From positions 186,001 to 250,000 of the forward strand of contig QKMY01000045.1 of assembly GCA_003242895.1 (NCBI GenBank): a stretch of 64,000 bases of DNA, read 5' to 3'. This DNA is from Candidatus Margulisiibacteriota bacterium (GTDB taxonomy: Bacteria > Margulisbacteria > Riflemargulisbacteria > GWF2-39-127). Position numbers and translations under genes: made by a program. Positions 9,217 to 17,839 of the stretch are shown one piece after another. Position 1 is the stretch's first letter; every line of letters begins with the position of its first letter. The notes beneath the pieces were generated by a model, which did no database searches, had not been told where the DNA came from, and saw only the letters and a list, made by a program, of their open reading frames with translations.

Positions 9217-9708
9217 ATGGTTATTTTCTACTATATAATTATTGCTTTGATATTTCTTTTTGACCAACTCACAAAATACTTGATCTTTACCTCGCTTCCT
9301 TTTGGCCACGAGTTTAAGGTCTCAGCTTTTTTGAGTATTGCCCATGTGCAAAACAAAGGAGCGGCTTTCGGGCTATTCCGAAATCAACAATTATTTCTTA
9401 TCATCATAGGGATTCTGGTCTTATTCATTGTTACCATTTATCGCTACCGGAAACCCGAGGCATCATCCCTTTTAACTATTGGAGTGGCATTCTTGATGGG
9501 TGGAAATCTGGGTAATTTATTTGATCGAATATATCACGGGTTTGTTGTCGACTTTATCAGGATTCCTTACTGGCCGACATTTAACATAGCTGATATTACG
9601 ATTAATATAGGGGTCCTCCTGATCAGCATATTTCTTATAACAACTAACGATGAAAATAAAGTCACCGCCCACGACGTGGCAGACAGCAGCGATTATGGAA
9701 ATAATTAA
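9217..9708 (+). CDS. lspA: Signal peptidase II (prolipoprotein signal peptidase)
   Basis: Inner-membrane aspartyl protease that cleaves lipoprotein signal peptides. At 163 residues it has normal length, with four membrane helices. The signature near the first helix is DQLTKYLI. The catalytic regions are GGNLGNLFDRI (first Asp) and FNIADITINIG (second Asp). VQNKGAAFGLF is the conserved loop. The ATG at 9217 starts only one base after AGGAG (9211-9215), which is too close. The in-frame ATT at 9223 sits seven bases after AGGAG and may be the real start. It overlaps rluD by 14 bases. A lipoprotein substrate candidate lies at 41.3 kb. Confidence 0.95.
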   Translation: MVIFYYIIIALIFLFDQLTKYLIFTSLPFGHEFKVSAFLSIAHVQNKGAAFGLFRNQQLFLIIIGILVLFIVTIYRYRKPEASSLLTIGVAFLMGGNLGNLFDRIYHGFVVDFIRIPYWPTFNIADITINIGVLLISIFLITTNDENKVTAHDVADSSDYGNN

Positions 9709-10585
9709 GGTTACTGATACCGATCAAGGGGAACGACTCGACATCTTTCTCGCAGAGAAACTTTCGGAGTCACGTACGCGCATAAAAAAACTGATAGAAG
9801 CCAAAAGTATCCTGGTTAATAATGCCCACACCAAAGCAAGTTATATAATTTCTTCTGATGACGAAATTAATCTTACCATCTCCCCACCCCAGAAGCTTGA
9901 GCTAAAGGGAAAGGAAATACCTCTTGATATTATTTATGAAGATACCGACTTTATTGTCATCAACAAGCCCGTAGGTCTCGTTGTCCATCCCGGAGCTGGG
10001 ACAGACGATAATACCCTTGTACACGCACTTCTTCATCATTGCCAGGACTTATCCGGCATAGGTGGAGTAGAGCGCCCAGGAATTATACACAGGCTCGACA
10101 AGGACACTTCAGGAATAATACTTATCGCAAAAAATGACAATGCTCATAAAAAGCTATCCGAACAATTTAAAAAGAGGACGATAAAGAAAACCTATCTTGC
10201 ACTCATTGAAGGTACCATCAAGGAAGATGAAGGCGAAATTAATTATCCCATAGGCAGGAATCCCAAAAACAGAAAAAAAATGACTACCTTCCGTGAAATA
10301 CCGGAGAATCTCAGTGCAAAAAGCGCGGTAACACATTATAAGGTCCTAGGGCAAAAAGAACATAAAGCGCTCCTTGAAGTAACTCCACTTACCGGAAGGA
10401 CCCACCAGATAAGAGTGCACCTGGCAGCAATAGGACATCCGATTATCGGCGATCCGCTTTACGGCAATAAACATGGGAAAAGACAACTTCTTCACGCCTA
10501 TAAAATATCATTTTTTCATCCTAGTACGGGACAGATGATGGAGTTCTCCGCACCATTGCCATTATGGGCTAAAAATTACTGTTAA
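9695..10585 (+). CDS. RluD-family 23S rRNA pseudouridine synthase
   Basis: Isomerises uridines in large-subunit rRNA. Residues about 15-75 form an S4 RNA-binding domain (SRTRIKKLIEAKSILVN). The catalytic domain follows, with the hallmark HRLDKDTSGIILIAK (catalytic Asp) and later TGRTHQIRVHLAAIGHPIIGD. ATG 9695 is chosen because the protein from there begins like other RluD proteins and gives 296 residues; an in-frame start at 9650 would lie deeper inside lspA. The 14-base overlap with lspA, a very common neighbour, suggests translational coupling. Which rRNA site it modifies (RluC, RluD or YlyB type) cannot be told here. Confidence 0.93.
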   Translation: MEIIKVTDTDQGERLDIFLAEKLSESRTRIKKLIEAKSILVNNAHTKASYIISSDDEINLTISPPQKLELKGKEIPLDIIYEDTDFIVINKPVGLVVHPGAGTDDNTLVHALLHHCQDLSGIGGVERPGIIHRLDKDTSGIILIAKNDNAHKKLSEQFKKRTIKKTYLALIEGTIKEDEGEINYPIGRNPKNRKKMTTFREIPENLSAKSAVTHYKVLGQKEHKALLEVTPLTGRTHQIRVHLAAIGHPIIGDPLYGNKHGKRQLLHAYKISFFHPSTGQMMEFSAPLPLWAKNYC

Positions 10586-10632
10586 CCTCATCTTGACTCT
10601 CTAAAAATACTGCGCTACTATGTATCATAGCA

Positions 10633-10658
10633 TTATGCCATTCAGCATAAGTGTTTTT
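10633..10658 (+). terminator. Possible weak terminator after rluD
   Basis: A six-base-pair stem (10633-10638 with 10645-10650) is followed by GTG and five T. It lies about 50 bases after the rluD stop. The stem is short, so the call is tentative. Confidence 0.35.
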
Positions 10659-10721
10659 CAAAAAAGCACAAATCACATCAATATTTATTTATAAATATAC
10701 ACTTTATCGAGGAGTAAGGCA

Positions 10722-11846
10722 TTGAATAATTCATTTTCCCTGGATCATTTGTACACGAATTTAATCACTGAGCATGAGGAAGATATCGCTGCAATTAAGC
10801 AGTGCATTGCACAACATCACAACAGCTTTATTTATTTTTCGGCCCATGAGCCTATCGATACTATTTTAAAAAAAATTAAAGATAGTATCTCAGACAGCCA
10901 TAATGCCATATATTTTGACCTTAAGAATGCATTTACGCCTAAAGGACTTCTTTCCTATCTCACCAAAGAGCTCCTGAAATCTTCTTCTTCCAAGTTAACG
11001 GATATATTTGAATTCGCAAACAAGTACATGCCGAATTTGAAGCCTCAGTTTTATAAACAAGGGCTATTAAAAACAGAATTAACTATAAATTACTCAATCA
11101 ATGAACAGACAATCTACACTTTCTTGAGGGATCTGCTCGATGCTATCCCGCTTATAGCACAGGAGACAGGAAAGCCGTTCCTCATAATTTTCAATAATTA
11201 TGACAATATTTATACCATAGACAAAAGGCTGACTGAAGAAATATTCCGAGATAAAATTGCGAAACAAAAAAATATTAATTATATCTTTGCCTGCTCCAAC
11301 GAAGAGCACATAGCAAAAATTTTTGACAAGAAGCTGGCTCACAACTACAAAATCAAAAAAATGCAGGTTATTAAGCCCTTATCAGAAGAAACAAAAAAGA
11401 ACTATATACTGACAACGTTTAGAAACAACGGATTCAGCATCGAAGACCCGGTAATCGAACAAATCATAAAAAAAACCAGCAATCTGCATAATATTTTTCT
11501 ACTCTGCCACAAACTCTTTCATCGCAATCTCCACAAAAAAAGTATTAGCACCAATGCCATCAAAGAGATTATACAAGAAATAATTCGAGAGTTATCTCCT
11601 TCCTATTTAACAATTTGGAGTAACTTGTCGCCACATCAGAAAACTCTTCTTTATGCGCTAGGGTCCAAAGGCGGAAATCAGATTTTTTCTGCTAAGTTTC
11701 TGGTTGAAAATGATCTTGGTTCGGCGCCTTCAGTGCAAACGTCAATTAATGCTCTCATAAAAAAAAGCATCCTTGCAAAAAAAGAAAAAGAATTTTATTT
11801 CTGTGATTACTTTTTTCGCGAATGGATACTTTTGATCCTATCTTAA
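10722..11846 (+). CDS. AAA/STAND-like ATPase homologue without a P-loop
   Basis: A 374-residue protein whose layout resembles the archaeal-type ATPases: a RecA-like domain (about 1-200), a lid (about 215-290) and a C-terminal winged helix (about 300-374, ending CDYFFREWILLIL, close to the usual FFREWL ending). Where the Walker A motif should be, SFIYFSAHEPIDTILKKI contains no GxxGxGK[ST]. The Walker B strand reads FLIIFNNYDNI, without the acidic pair. So it probably does not hydrolyse ATP, if the family assignment is right. The start is TTG 10722 with GAGGAG upstream. The next gene, a membrane protein, starts directly after its stop, so the two are probably co-translated. Function unknown. 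Confidence 0.5.
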   Translation: MNNSFSLDHLYTNLITEHEEDIAAIKQCIAQHHNSFIYFSAHEPIDTILKKIKDSISDSHNAIYFDLKNAFTPKGLLSYLTKELLKSSSSKLTDIFEFANKYMPNLKPQFYKQGLLKTELTINYSINEQTIYTFLRDLLDAIPLIAQETGKPFLIIFNNYDNIYTIDKRLTEEIFRDKIAKQKNINYIFACSNEEHIAKIFDKKLAHNYKIKKMQVIKPLSEETKKNYILTTFRNNGFSIEDPVIEQIIKKTSNLHNIFLLCHKLFHRNLHKKSISTNAIKEIIQEIIRELSPSYLTIWSNLSPHQKTLLYALGSKGGNQIFSAKFLVENDLGSAPSVQTSINALIKKSILAKKEKEFYFCDYFFREWILLILS

Positions 11847-13001
11847 GTGGTTATAAACATGATAATATTATTGCTTTTTATTATTAATATCTGTTTGGCA
11901 TTGTGGCTATTTCTCCTCTACTATTTCATTCTAGCTCCACTGTTTAGTCTCTATTTTAGAATGAGGAAAACAGGCATGCCTGCAACATACAATTTGTTGA
12001 CCCAGCGTGTTTACTCCTCCCTTCTTAATCATAAATTATTGATTTCAGTTACCAGGGTATGGAGGCTCTTTTCAATAAAAATTAGAATCCCAATCTTATC
12101 TCAGTATGAAGTTACTTTCGATACTCGTTGCAAACCAAATGGCGATTTTTTCCTGTTTTGCGAAAAAAATATATTTATTACCGCCCCAAAAAGTGATATT
12201 GTTCCCGCTCTTTATAGCACAAGAAGTAATTATCACGCTATTTTTTCCAGATATTTACCGACTTTTTTTCATACCCCGTTTAATTCAATTCACATTACTC
12301 GCAACTTCATTGAAGTCAGAATGTCCGCAGAAAATCTGTCAAAAATCATCCCAAACTTTATCGAAATACTTCATTTTGCTAAAGAGATAAATAAAGAGAT
12401 GAATTCCAGTTCAACACCACAAAGTGCACATGATTACTTGCAGCATACAGAAAAAGCCTCAGGGACTATCAGCAAGAAATTAATTCTTATTTTTTTCATT
12501 ACCATTTTTTTCTTTACCATTATTGGCGCTGCGTTATCGCTACTCGTTAACAAAAACAATCCAGCACAAAATACTTATCGCTATAACTCGTTTATCCAGA
12601 TATGGGAACTTTATAAAGATTTTGCTTATGTTTATGATCTCAAGCAAGATACTACCGGCAATTTGGAAATAATATCGAGGACCACAACTCCGCTTACTGA
12701 ATATGCCGGGTTTAAACCGGAACTTGCCCCCTGGGGGTTTAGAATCTCCCCGAAGTTAAACTTCAAATATCATTACAAAATACTTATTTTTCCAAAAGAG
12801 ACCGAAATTTTAGGATGCATTAATTTTCAACCGATAAAAAAATTAAAAACAACAGATCATCTTATTGTTACTTATGACCTATCAAACGTATCGGAAAATA
12901 GCTTTATCAAAATATATATGAGGTACAGAGGGAAATTAGTCCCAGTCGATATCAAGGTTTTCGTCGAAAAAGTAGCCTCTCTTACCGGGACAACAAGCTA
13001 A
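11847..13001 (+). CDS. Unknown membrane protein with two transmembrane segments
   Basis: I do not recognise this family. There are about 380 residues. A long hydrophobic N-terminus (residues about 5-35, MIILLLFIINICLALWLFLL) probably spans the membrane once or twice. A cytoplasm-like region of about 170 residues follows, then a second strong helix near residue 215-235 (LILIFFITIFFFTIIGAALS) and a C-terminal beta-rich domain of about 145 residues. GTG 11847 abuts the previous stop codon; ATG 11859 is the alternative, and neither has a good ribosome binding site, suggesting coupling to the P-loop-less ATPase gene. The pair may form one membrane-bound unit; this is inference from spacing only. 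Confidence 0.55.
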   Translation: MVINMIILLLFIINICLALWLFLLYYFILAPLFSLYFRMRKTGMPATYNLLTQRVYSSLLNHKLLISVTRVWRLFSIKIRIPILSQYEVTFDTRCKPNGDFFLFCEKNIFITAPKSDIVPALYSTRSNYHAIFSRYLPTFFHTPFNSIHITRNFIEVRMSAENLSKIIPNFIEILHFAKEINKEMNSSSTPQSAHDYLQHTEKASGTISKKLILIFFITIFFFTIIGAALSLLVNKNNPAQNTYRYNSFIQIWELYKDFAYVYDLKQDTTGNLEIISRTTTPLTEYAGFKPELAPWGFRISPKLNFKYHYKILIFPKETEILGCINFQPIKKLKTTDHLIVTYDLSNVSENSFIKIYMRYRGKLVPVDIKVFVEKVASLTGTTS

Positions 13002-13041
13002 GAAGCCTATTTCAGCAAGGAATAGCAAAAAGGGTTGAGGA

Positions 13042-13776
13042 ATGAAAAATTTAATTATTATAGGCAACTCATTAATCAAGATTTATTCCGTCGATAGCAG
13101 AAATACATTAATGTCGGTTAATCGCTATACTCACAGCCAGATTCCTGACAGCCTTAAAGAATTGGAGAACAAAGAAACAATTTATATTGCAAGCGTTGTC
13201 CCAAAATTGACAAGTCATTATTGCAATCTGTTCACGCATGCATATGTTATTAAAAATAACGATATTCCCATATTAGAAAACAAAACCGAAAACCCTGAGC
13301 ATTCAGGGATTGATCGCTTACTGAACACACTTGCGGCCTATTACCTGATACCCAATTACAATAAAATTATCGTTGACGGTGGAACTGCAATATCAATTTC
13401 TGTAGCCACTGAGCCAGGGATGTTTTTGGGTGGTGCAATATTTTCAGGAATAGAAACAGAAATGAAGGCCTTAGCAAGGAACACGGAATTATTACCAGAT
13501 ATCGCCGGAGCATCCTTTCCAGAGCGCGGTATCGGCACCTCAACAATCGAAGCACTAAAAAGCGGTATTTTTATCGGCACGGTTGGTGCGATCAAAGAAA
13601 TTATAAGAACAACGGAACTGGAACTTAAAGCCTGGAATGAGTTGCCGACGCATACAATCCTAACCGGTGGCTGGGGAAAAATAATTTCTGACCACCTGGA
13701 TATTCATCACACTTATGAAGAACATTTAACCTTCACCGGCATGCTTAAGACCGTAGAAAGGTTGAAAGATTGTTAG
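13042..13776 (+). CDS. coaX: Type III pantothenate kinase-like protein, divergent
   Basis: CoaX phosphorylates pantothenate in the first step of coenzyme A synthesis. The length (244 residues) and fold markers fit: HSGIDRLLNTLAAYY, IIVDGGTAISI, LGGAIFSGIETEMKALA and GIGTSTIEALKSGIF. In the first phosphate-binding motif, normally D-x-G-N-T, the protein reads LIIIGNSLIK, so the conserved Asp is an Ile. That Asp is part of the nucleotide/metal site in characterised CoaX, so activity may be reduced or altered. The alternative is a CoaX-family protein with another job. A good ribosome binding site (GAGG) precedes ATG 13042. It overlaps dus by 7 bases. Confidence 0.75.
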   Translation: MKNLIIIGNSLIKIYSVDSRNTLMSVNRYTHSQIPDSLKELENKETIYIASVVPKLTSHYCNLFTHAYVIKNNDIPILENKTENPEHSGIDRLLNTLAAYYLIPNYNKIIVDGGTAISISVATEPGMFLGGAIFSGIETEMKALARNTELLPDIAGASFPERGIGTSTIEALKSGIFIGTVGAIKEIIRTTELELKAWNELPTHTILTGGWGKIISDHLDIHHTYEEHLTFTGMLKTVERLKDC

Positions 13777-14762
13777 ATTCACCAATGCTCACAATGCTAA
13801 AAATAAAAGATCTGGAATTAAAAAACAACATCATTTCCGCACCCTTGGCAGGAATATCAGATAGAATCTATCGTTCCTTCGCGAAAAAATACGGTGCCGG
13901 CTTAGTTTGTAGCGAAATGATCAGTGCAACTGCACTGAAATATAACCCTAACCCACGATATATTGTTTCAGTTTCAGCACATGAGCACCCAATCAGCATG
14001 CAACTCTTTGGAAGCAATCCCGAAGATTTTGAGCAAGCGGTCAAATACATGGAGAAACTAGGTGCCGATATTATTGATCTCAATGCCGGCTGTCCTGTTC
14101 CCAAAGTTATGAAACAACAGGCAGGGGCGCATTTATTGAAAACCCCCCGATTACTCGCAACTATCATTGCCACGATGAGAAAGGCCACGACACTTCCCTT
14201 AACAGTAAAAATCCGCAGCGGCTGGGATAATTCCTCAATTAATATTGCACAGATAGCAAAAATAGTGGAAAATGAAGGTGCAGACGCCATAACCGTACAT
14301 CCACGGACCAGAAGCCAGGGTTACGCTGGAACAGCAAACTGGGAACTGATTAAACTGGTAAAAGAAACTGTTACCATTCCGGTTATAGGAAACGGGGATA
14401 TTACGAGCCCTGAAAATGCATTGAATATGATTAATGAGACTGGTTGTGACGGGATTATGATTGGGAGAGCTGCGATAGGTAATCCCTGGATATTTCATGA
14501 TATAATATCCTACCTGACCACAAAGCTTATAGACAGAGAGAAACCGTTAGCCCAAAGAATAGAGGTAGCACTAGACCACGCGCAGAAGCTTATAGAATTT
14601 AAAGGAGAAAGTACAGCACTTAAAGAAATGAGAAAGTTTTTAATACGTTATTTTCGAGGAATCAGCAATGCTTCCTACTATAGGACAAAACTATCGTATG
14701 TTAGTGATCTGAAAGAACTCATCAATATCCTTGACGAGATAAAAAACCAGCAGTTAGAATAA
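13770..14762 (+). CDS. dus: tRNA-dihydrouridine synthase (DusB-like)
   Basis: FMN enzyme that reduces uridine to dihydrouridine in tRNA D-loops. Markers: APLAGISDRIYRSFAKKYGA (flavin site near the N-terminus), SMQLFGSNPEDF, IDLNAGCPVPKVMKQQAGAH with the catalytic Cys, VKIRSGWD, ITVHPRTRSQGYAG, VIGNGDITSPENA and GIMIGRAAIGNPWIF. The length of 330 residues is normal for DusB. The start is TTG 13770 (AAAGG upstream) or ATG 13785 or 13794; the TTG overlaps coaX. It is co-directional and tightly packed with coaX before lysS. Confidence 0.95.
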   Translation: MLDSPMLTMLKIKDLELKNNIISAPLAGISDRIYRSFAKKYGAGLVCSEMISATALKYNPNPRYIVSVSAHEHPISMQLFGSNPEDFEQAVKYMEKLGADIIDLNAGCPVPKVMKQQAGAHLLKTPRLLATIIATMRKATTLPLTVKIRSGWDNSSINIAQIAKIVENEGADAITVHPRTRSQGYAGTANWELIKLVKETVTIPVIGNGDITSPENALNMINETGCDGIMIGRAAIGNPWIFHDIISYLTTKLIDREKPLAQRIEVALDHAQKLIEFKGESTALKEMRKFLIRYFRGISNASYYRTKLSYVSDLKELINILDEIKNQQLE

Positions 14763-14800
14763 AATCTAATGCAATATCATAGAAAGAGAGATGAATTACT

Positions 14801-16264
14801 TTGGAATTAAATGAATTAGAGGTAAGAAAAAACAAACTGGACGAACTAATACAAAATGGAGAGAATCCATTTAAGTATACCTACAAAGCCAATGCATCAG
14901 TAGAAGAAACACTAAAAAAATATGACCACATAACTATTGAAGACATGATTAGTGAAGAATATAGCCTCGCAGGAAGGCTTATTGCTCGAAGAGGCCATGG
15001 CAAAGCTTGCTTTGCAAACATACTCGACCAAACAGGAAAGATCCAGCTTTATGCAAAACAAGATGTCCTCGGGGAAGAAAAATATAAAGCATTTGAAAAA
15101 TTAGATATCGGTGATATCGTCGGAATTAAGGGTGTCCCATTCCGAACACACAAAGGTGAACTATCACTAAGATTAACCGACCTTACGCTCTTAACGAAGT
15201 CCTTACATCCACTTCCTGAAAAATTTCATGGACTTACCGACAAAGAGCTTCGTTATCGAAAAAGATATGTTGACCTTATTGCTAATCCCGAGATCAGAGA
15301 AACATTTCTTATCCGAAGCAAAATCATATCATTTATAAGAAGATACCTTGAAAATAAAAACTTCATGGAAGTCGAAACTCCGATACTCAATCCGATTGCC
15401 GGTGGAGCAACAGCCCGACCGTTCATAACCCATCATAACGCGCTGGACATGGACCTTTTTATGCGCATTGCTCCTGAGTTATACTTAAAAAGAATTATCG
15501 TCGGAGGATTCGAGAAAGTTTTTGAGATTGGCAGAGTATTTAGAAACGAGGGAATTTCTTACAAGCATAATCCGGAATATACATTGCTTGAACTCTACGA
15601 AGCCTATGCAGATTATTACGACATCATGAATCTCACAGAGAATATTTTGTCGTCAGCACTCATGGAAGTTAAAGGGACGATGCAGTTCACATATCAAGGT
15701 GTAGACCTGGATTTCAAACCTCCATTTTGTCGTATGACTATGACTGATGCCGTTAAAAAATATACAGGAATCGATATTGATCAACCGCTTGAGTCAATTA
15801 AGAAGCAAGCACTTGCTAAAAAAGTCGAAGTAACGGCTGATCTGACAAAAGGGCAAACTATCAATATGATCTACGATGAACTGGTTGAGCACCACCTAAT
15901 ACAGCCGACCTTCATCCTTGATTATCCAATCGAAACCTCACCGCTCGCAAAGAAGAAAAGAGATAACGACAAACTCGTCGAAAGATTTGAGCTTATAGTC
16001 AACGGTATGGAAATCGCAAACGCTTTCTCCGAACTAAATGACCCGATAGATCAACGAGAACGGTTTCTCGAACAGGTTAAAGAAAGAGAAGCCGGCGATG
16101 AAGAAGCTCAAATGATGGATACTAACTATGTTGAAGCACTCGAATACGGTATGCCTCCAACTGGCGGTTTAGGGATCGGAATTGATAGAATTGTAATGTT
16201 ATTCACAGACAGTGCATCTATCAGAGACGTTATTTTCTTCCCTCATATGAGAAATAAAGAATAG
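14801..16264 (+). CDS. lysS: Lysyl-tRNA synthetase, class II
   Basis: Charges tRNA-Lys. At 487 residues it is typical. The N-terminal OB-fold anticodon-binding domain spans about 50-150 (LAGRLIARRGHGKACFANI). Class II motif 2 is FRNEGISYKHNPEYTLLELY and motif 3 is GLGIGIDRIVMLFTDSASIR. TTG 14801 is the likely start, with GAGAG about nine bases before; an overlapping ATG at 14790 is in another frame and soon stops. It follows dus, a frequent bacterial neighbour. The only lysine tRNA in the window is tRNA-Lys(CTT) at 55.1 kb. Confidence 0.98.
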   Translation: MELNELEVRKNKLDELIQNGENPFKYTYKANASVEETLKKYDHITIEDMISEEYSLAGRLIARRGHGKACFANILDQTGKIQLYAKQDVLGEEKYKAFEKLDIGDIVGIKGVPFRTHKGELSLRLTDLTLLTKSLHPLPEKFHGLTDKELRYRKRYVDLIANPEIRETFLIRSKIISFIRRYLENKNFMEVETPILNPIAGGATARPFITHHNALDMDLFMRIAPELYLKRIIVGGFEKVFEIGRVFRNEGISYKHNPEYTLLELYEAYADYYDIMNLTENILSSALMEVKGTMQFTYQGVDLDFKPPFCRMTMTDAVKKYTGIDIDQPLESIKKQALAKKVEVTADLTKGQTINMIYDELVEHHLIQPTFILDYPIETSPLAKKKRDNDKLVERFELIVNGMEIANAFSELNDPIDQRERFLEQVKEREAGDEEAQMMDTNYVEALEYGMPPTGGLGIGIDRIVMLFTDSASIRDVIFFPHMRNKE

Positions 16265-16440
16265 CAGCATCAATTCAGGGCTAAAATAACAGGTATAACA
16301 AAGAATCAAACCTAAACGCTTTAAGATCGATAAAAGCGCAGACAGTATAACCTACCCGCGTCAAAGCTGTCGCTCAGGTTATTGCAACTCTTACCGGAAA
16401 AAGCGACAGAAAAACCCATACGAAAAAAACACCTGCGTAG

Positions 16441-16803
16441 TTAAAAAGATAATTTCTTTTGTTTGTTCTCATGTGAATACTTTATCACTTGAACCGGCTG
16501 AATACTAATAAGTCCATTCTTAACCATGCTCTCCAGCTTGGGAAGAATTTTGTCGATGTACTCGATGCTGTCGACTATTTCCACGATTATCGGATGGTCA
16601 TTGGTTGTGGACATCAGGTTTGCGTAATGTTGTCTGCTATTGGCGCCAAACCCATCGACACCTTTCAATACAGTAGCCCCAGCTAGCCCTTGCTCTTTTG
16701 CTAATTCAACGATAGCCTGATACAACGCCTTACCGCACCATTGATCATTCTCTTCGATGAATATGCGCAAAAGCTTTCCTTCTCCACTAATTTTTGCCCC
16801 CAT
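16441..16803 (-). CDS. DUF190 family PII-like protein
   Basis: A 120-residue soluble protein related in fold to PII signalling proteins. Markers: GKLLRIFIEENDQW at the start, then ALYQAIVELAKEQGLAGATV, KGVDGFGANS and HPIIVEIVDSIEYIDKILP. ATG 16803 is chosen because AAGGAG lies at 16811-16816; an in-frame upstream start at 16833 is less likely. DUF190 genes often sit beside crcB fluoride channels; none is here and I see no fluoride riboswitch. It is convergent with lysS and divergent from the chemotaxis operon. An imperfect downstream hairpin (8-bp stem 16367-16374 with 16402-16409, long loop) may help end both transcripts. Confidence 0.85.
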   Translation of the reverse strand: MGAKISGEGKLLRIFIEENDQWCGKALYQAIVELAKEQGLAGATVLKGVDGFGANSRQHYANLMSTTNDHPIIVEIVDSIEYIDKILPKLESMVKNGLISIQPVQVIKYSHENKQKKLSF

Positions 16804-17057
16804 ATATTTGCTCCTTTTATCTTTTGATTTCAAGTTCTTCAGGAAGTAATGAACTAACCGCTGCAGTTAATGCTCCGGCTATTCAAGTCATATTTAAAAC
16901 ATCTAGGATATATTGTCAATCACAAAACAGTACCCTTTCTAAAATTATAACCCCATTTTATAAATGTGTTAAGTGTAAACGGAGGTCCATAAGAAAAAAA
17001 ATTTTATCATATAGCCAAATAAAATGGGTATAAGGATCGTTACTTTTCCCAATTTTC

Positions 17058-17087
17058 TTGATTTTTTACTATCCTCTATGATATATT
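17058..17087 (+). promoter_or_regulatory. Possible promoter of the chemotaxis operon
   Basis: TTGATT (17058-17063) and TATATT (17082-17087) are separated by 18 bases, about 50 bases before the J-domain-CheW start. A TATAAT at 17092-17097 is an alternative -10 without a clear -35. I saw no sigma-28-type (TAAA...GCCGATAA) promoter. Confidence 0.4.
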
Positions 17088-17140
17088 TAATTATAATCAG
17101 AGAAAATGTGCTCTCGGGTCTTAGGATTGAGGAGGTTGCC

Positions 17141-17818
17141 ATGAAGGAACACTACACAACGTTAAATATTATGGAAGGCGCTAGCCTGTCAGAAGTAAAA
17201 AAAGCATCTCGCAGACTCTTACTAAAATATCACCCGGACCTTCATCCAACGAACCAGTTATGGGCCGAAGAAAAAACTAAAAAGATACTTTTTGCCTATA
17301 ACTTTCTATGCGATACGCTTGCAGAAAACCAATCGAGCACATTTATAAACCGAGATGGTATTCATAAACAAACTACGCCTAAAATTCACACCGTTCCGTT
17401 AATGGTGTTCAGTCTGGGAAGTTTACTTTTCGCTGTCACGATAACTAATGTGAAAAGCATTACAGCCCTGCAAGCTCTTAAAATTGTTAGAATAACAAAC
17501 AGGAAAGGGCTCTATCCCTTTATTACAGGGATCACCCACTATCAAGGAACGATTGCCCCCTTACTCGACCTTGGAAACAAATTAAATCTTGAAACCTCAC
17601 TCCCGAAACAACAAGTGCTTATATGTGAAATTGAAGACCAACCGCTAGCGCTCATTATCGATGAAGGAAAAAATGTTATTAATATTGAAATGAATGACTT
17701 CTATAATCATGCACATTTCCAAGAGAGCGAAATTCCCCAAGTATACGTATCCAATGTTATAATAAATAAAGATAAAAAAATACATATTCTAGATCTCGGC
17801 AAGTTACTCACACATTAA
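17141..17818 (+). CDS. J-domain-CheW fusion protein
   Basis: A 225-residue protein combining two domains not normally found together. Residues 4-58 form an Hsp40 J domain: YTTLNIMEGASLSEVKKA, then KYHPD with the HPD triad at 31-33, and a third helix KTKKILFAYNFLCD. After a linker, residues about 78-225 form a CheW domain (MVFSLGSLLFAVTI, ITHYQGTIAPLLDLGNKL, ICEIEDQPLALIIDEGKNVI, ILDLGKLL). CheW couples receptors to CheA; the J domain would be expected to stimulate DnaK. ATG 17141 is chosen because GAGGAGG lies just upstream; the frame is open back to 17024, but that extension is hydrophobic and lacks a ribosome binding site. It is first in the cheC-cheD-cheB-cheR operon and the only CheW in the window. 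Confidence 0.85.
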   Translation: MKEHYTTLNIMEGASLSEVKKASRRLLLKYHPDLHPTNQLWAEEKTKKILFAYNFLCDTLAENQSSTFINRDGIHKQTTPKIHTVPLMVFSLGSLLFAVTITNVKSITALQALKIVRITNRKGLYPFITGITHYQGTIAPLLDLGNKLNLETSLPKQQVLICEIEDQPLALIIDEGKNVINIEMNDFYNHAHFQESEIPQVYVSNVIINKDKKIHILDLGKLLTH

Positions 17819-17839
17819 TAATACAAAAGGAGCATATTA

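Noticed and set aside
16265-16440. Fluoride riboswitch near the DUF190 gene
   Set aside because: The conserved crcB motif is absent and no crcB gene is present; the region only has an 8-bp imperfect hairpin.
17024-17140. N-terminal extension of the J-domain-CheW protein
   Set aside because: The frame is open to 17024, but the extension contains the promoter and the ribosome binding site lies at 17129-17135, just before ATG 17141.
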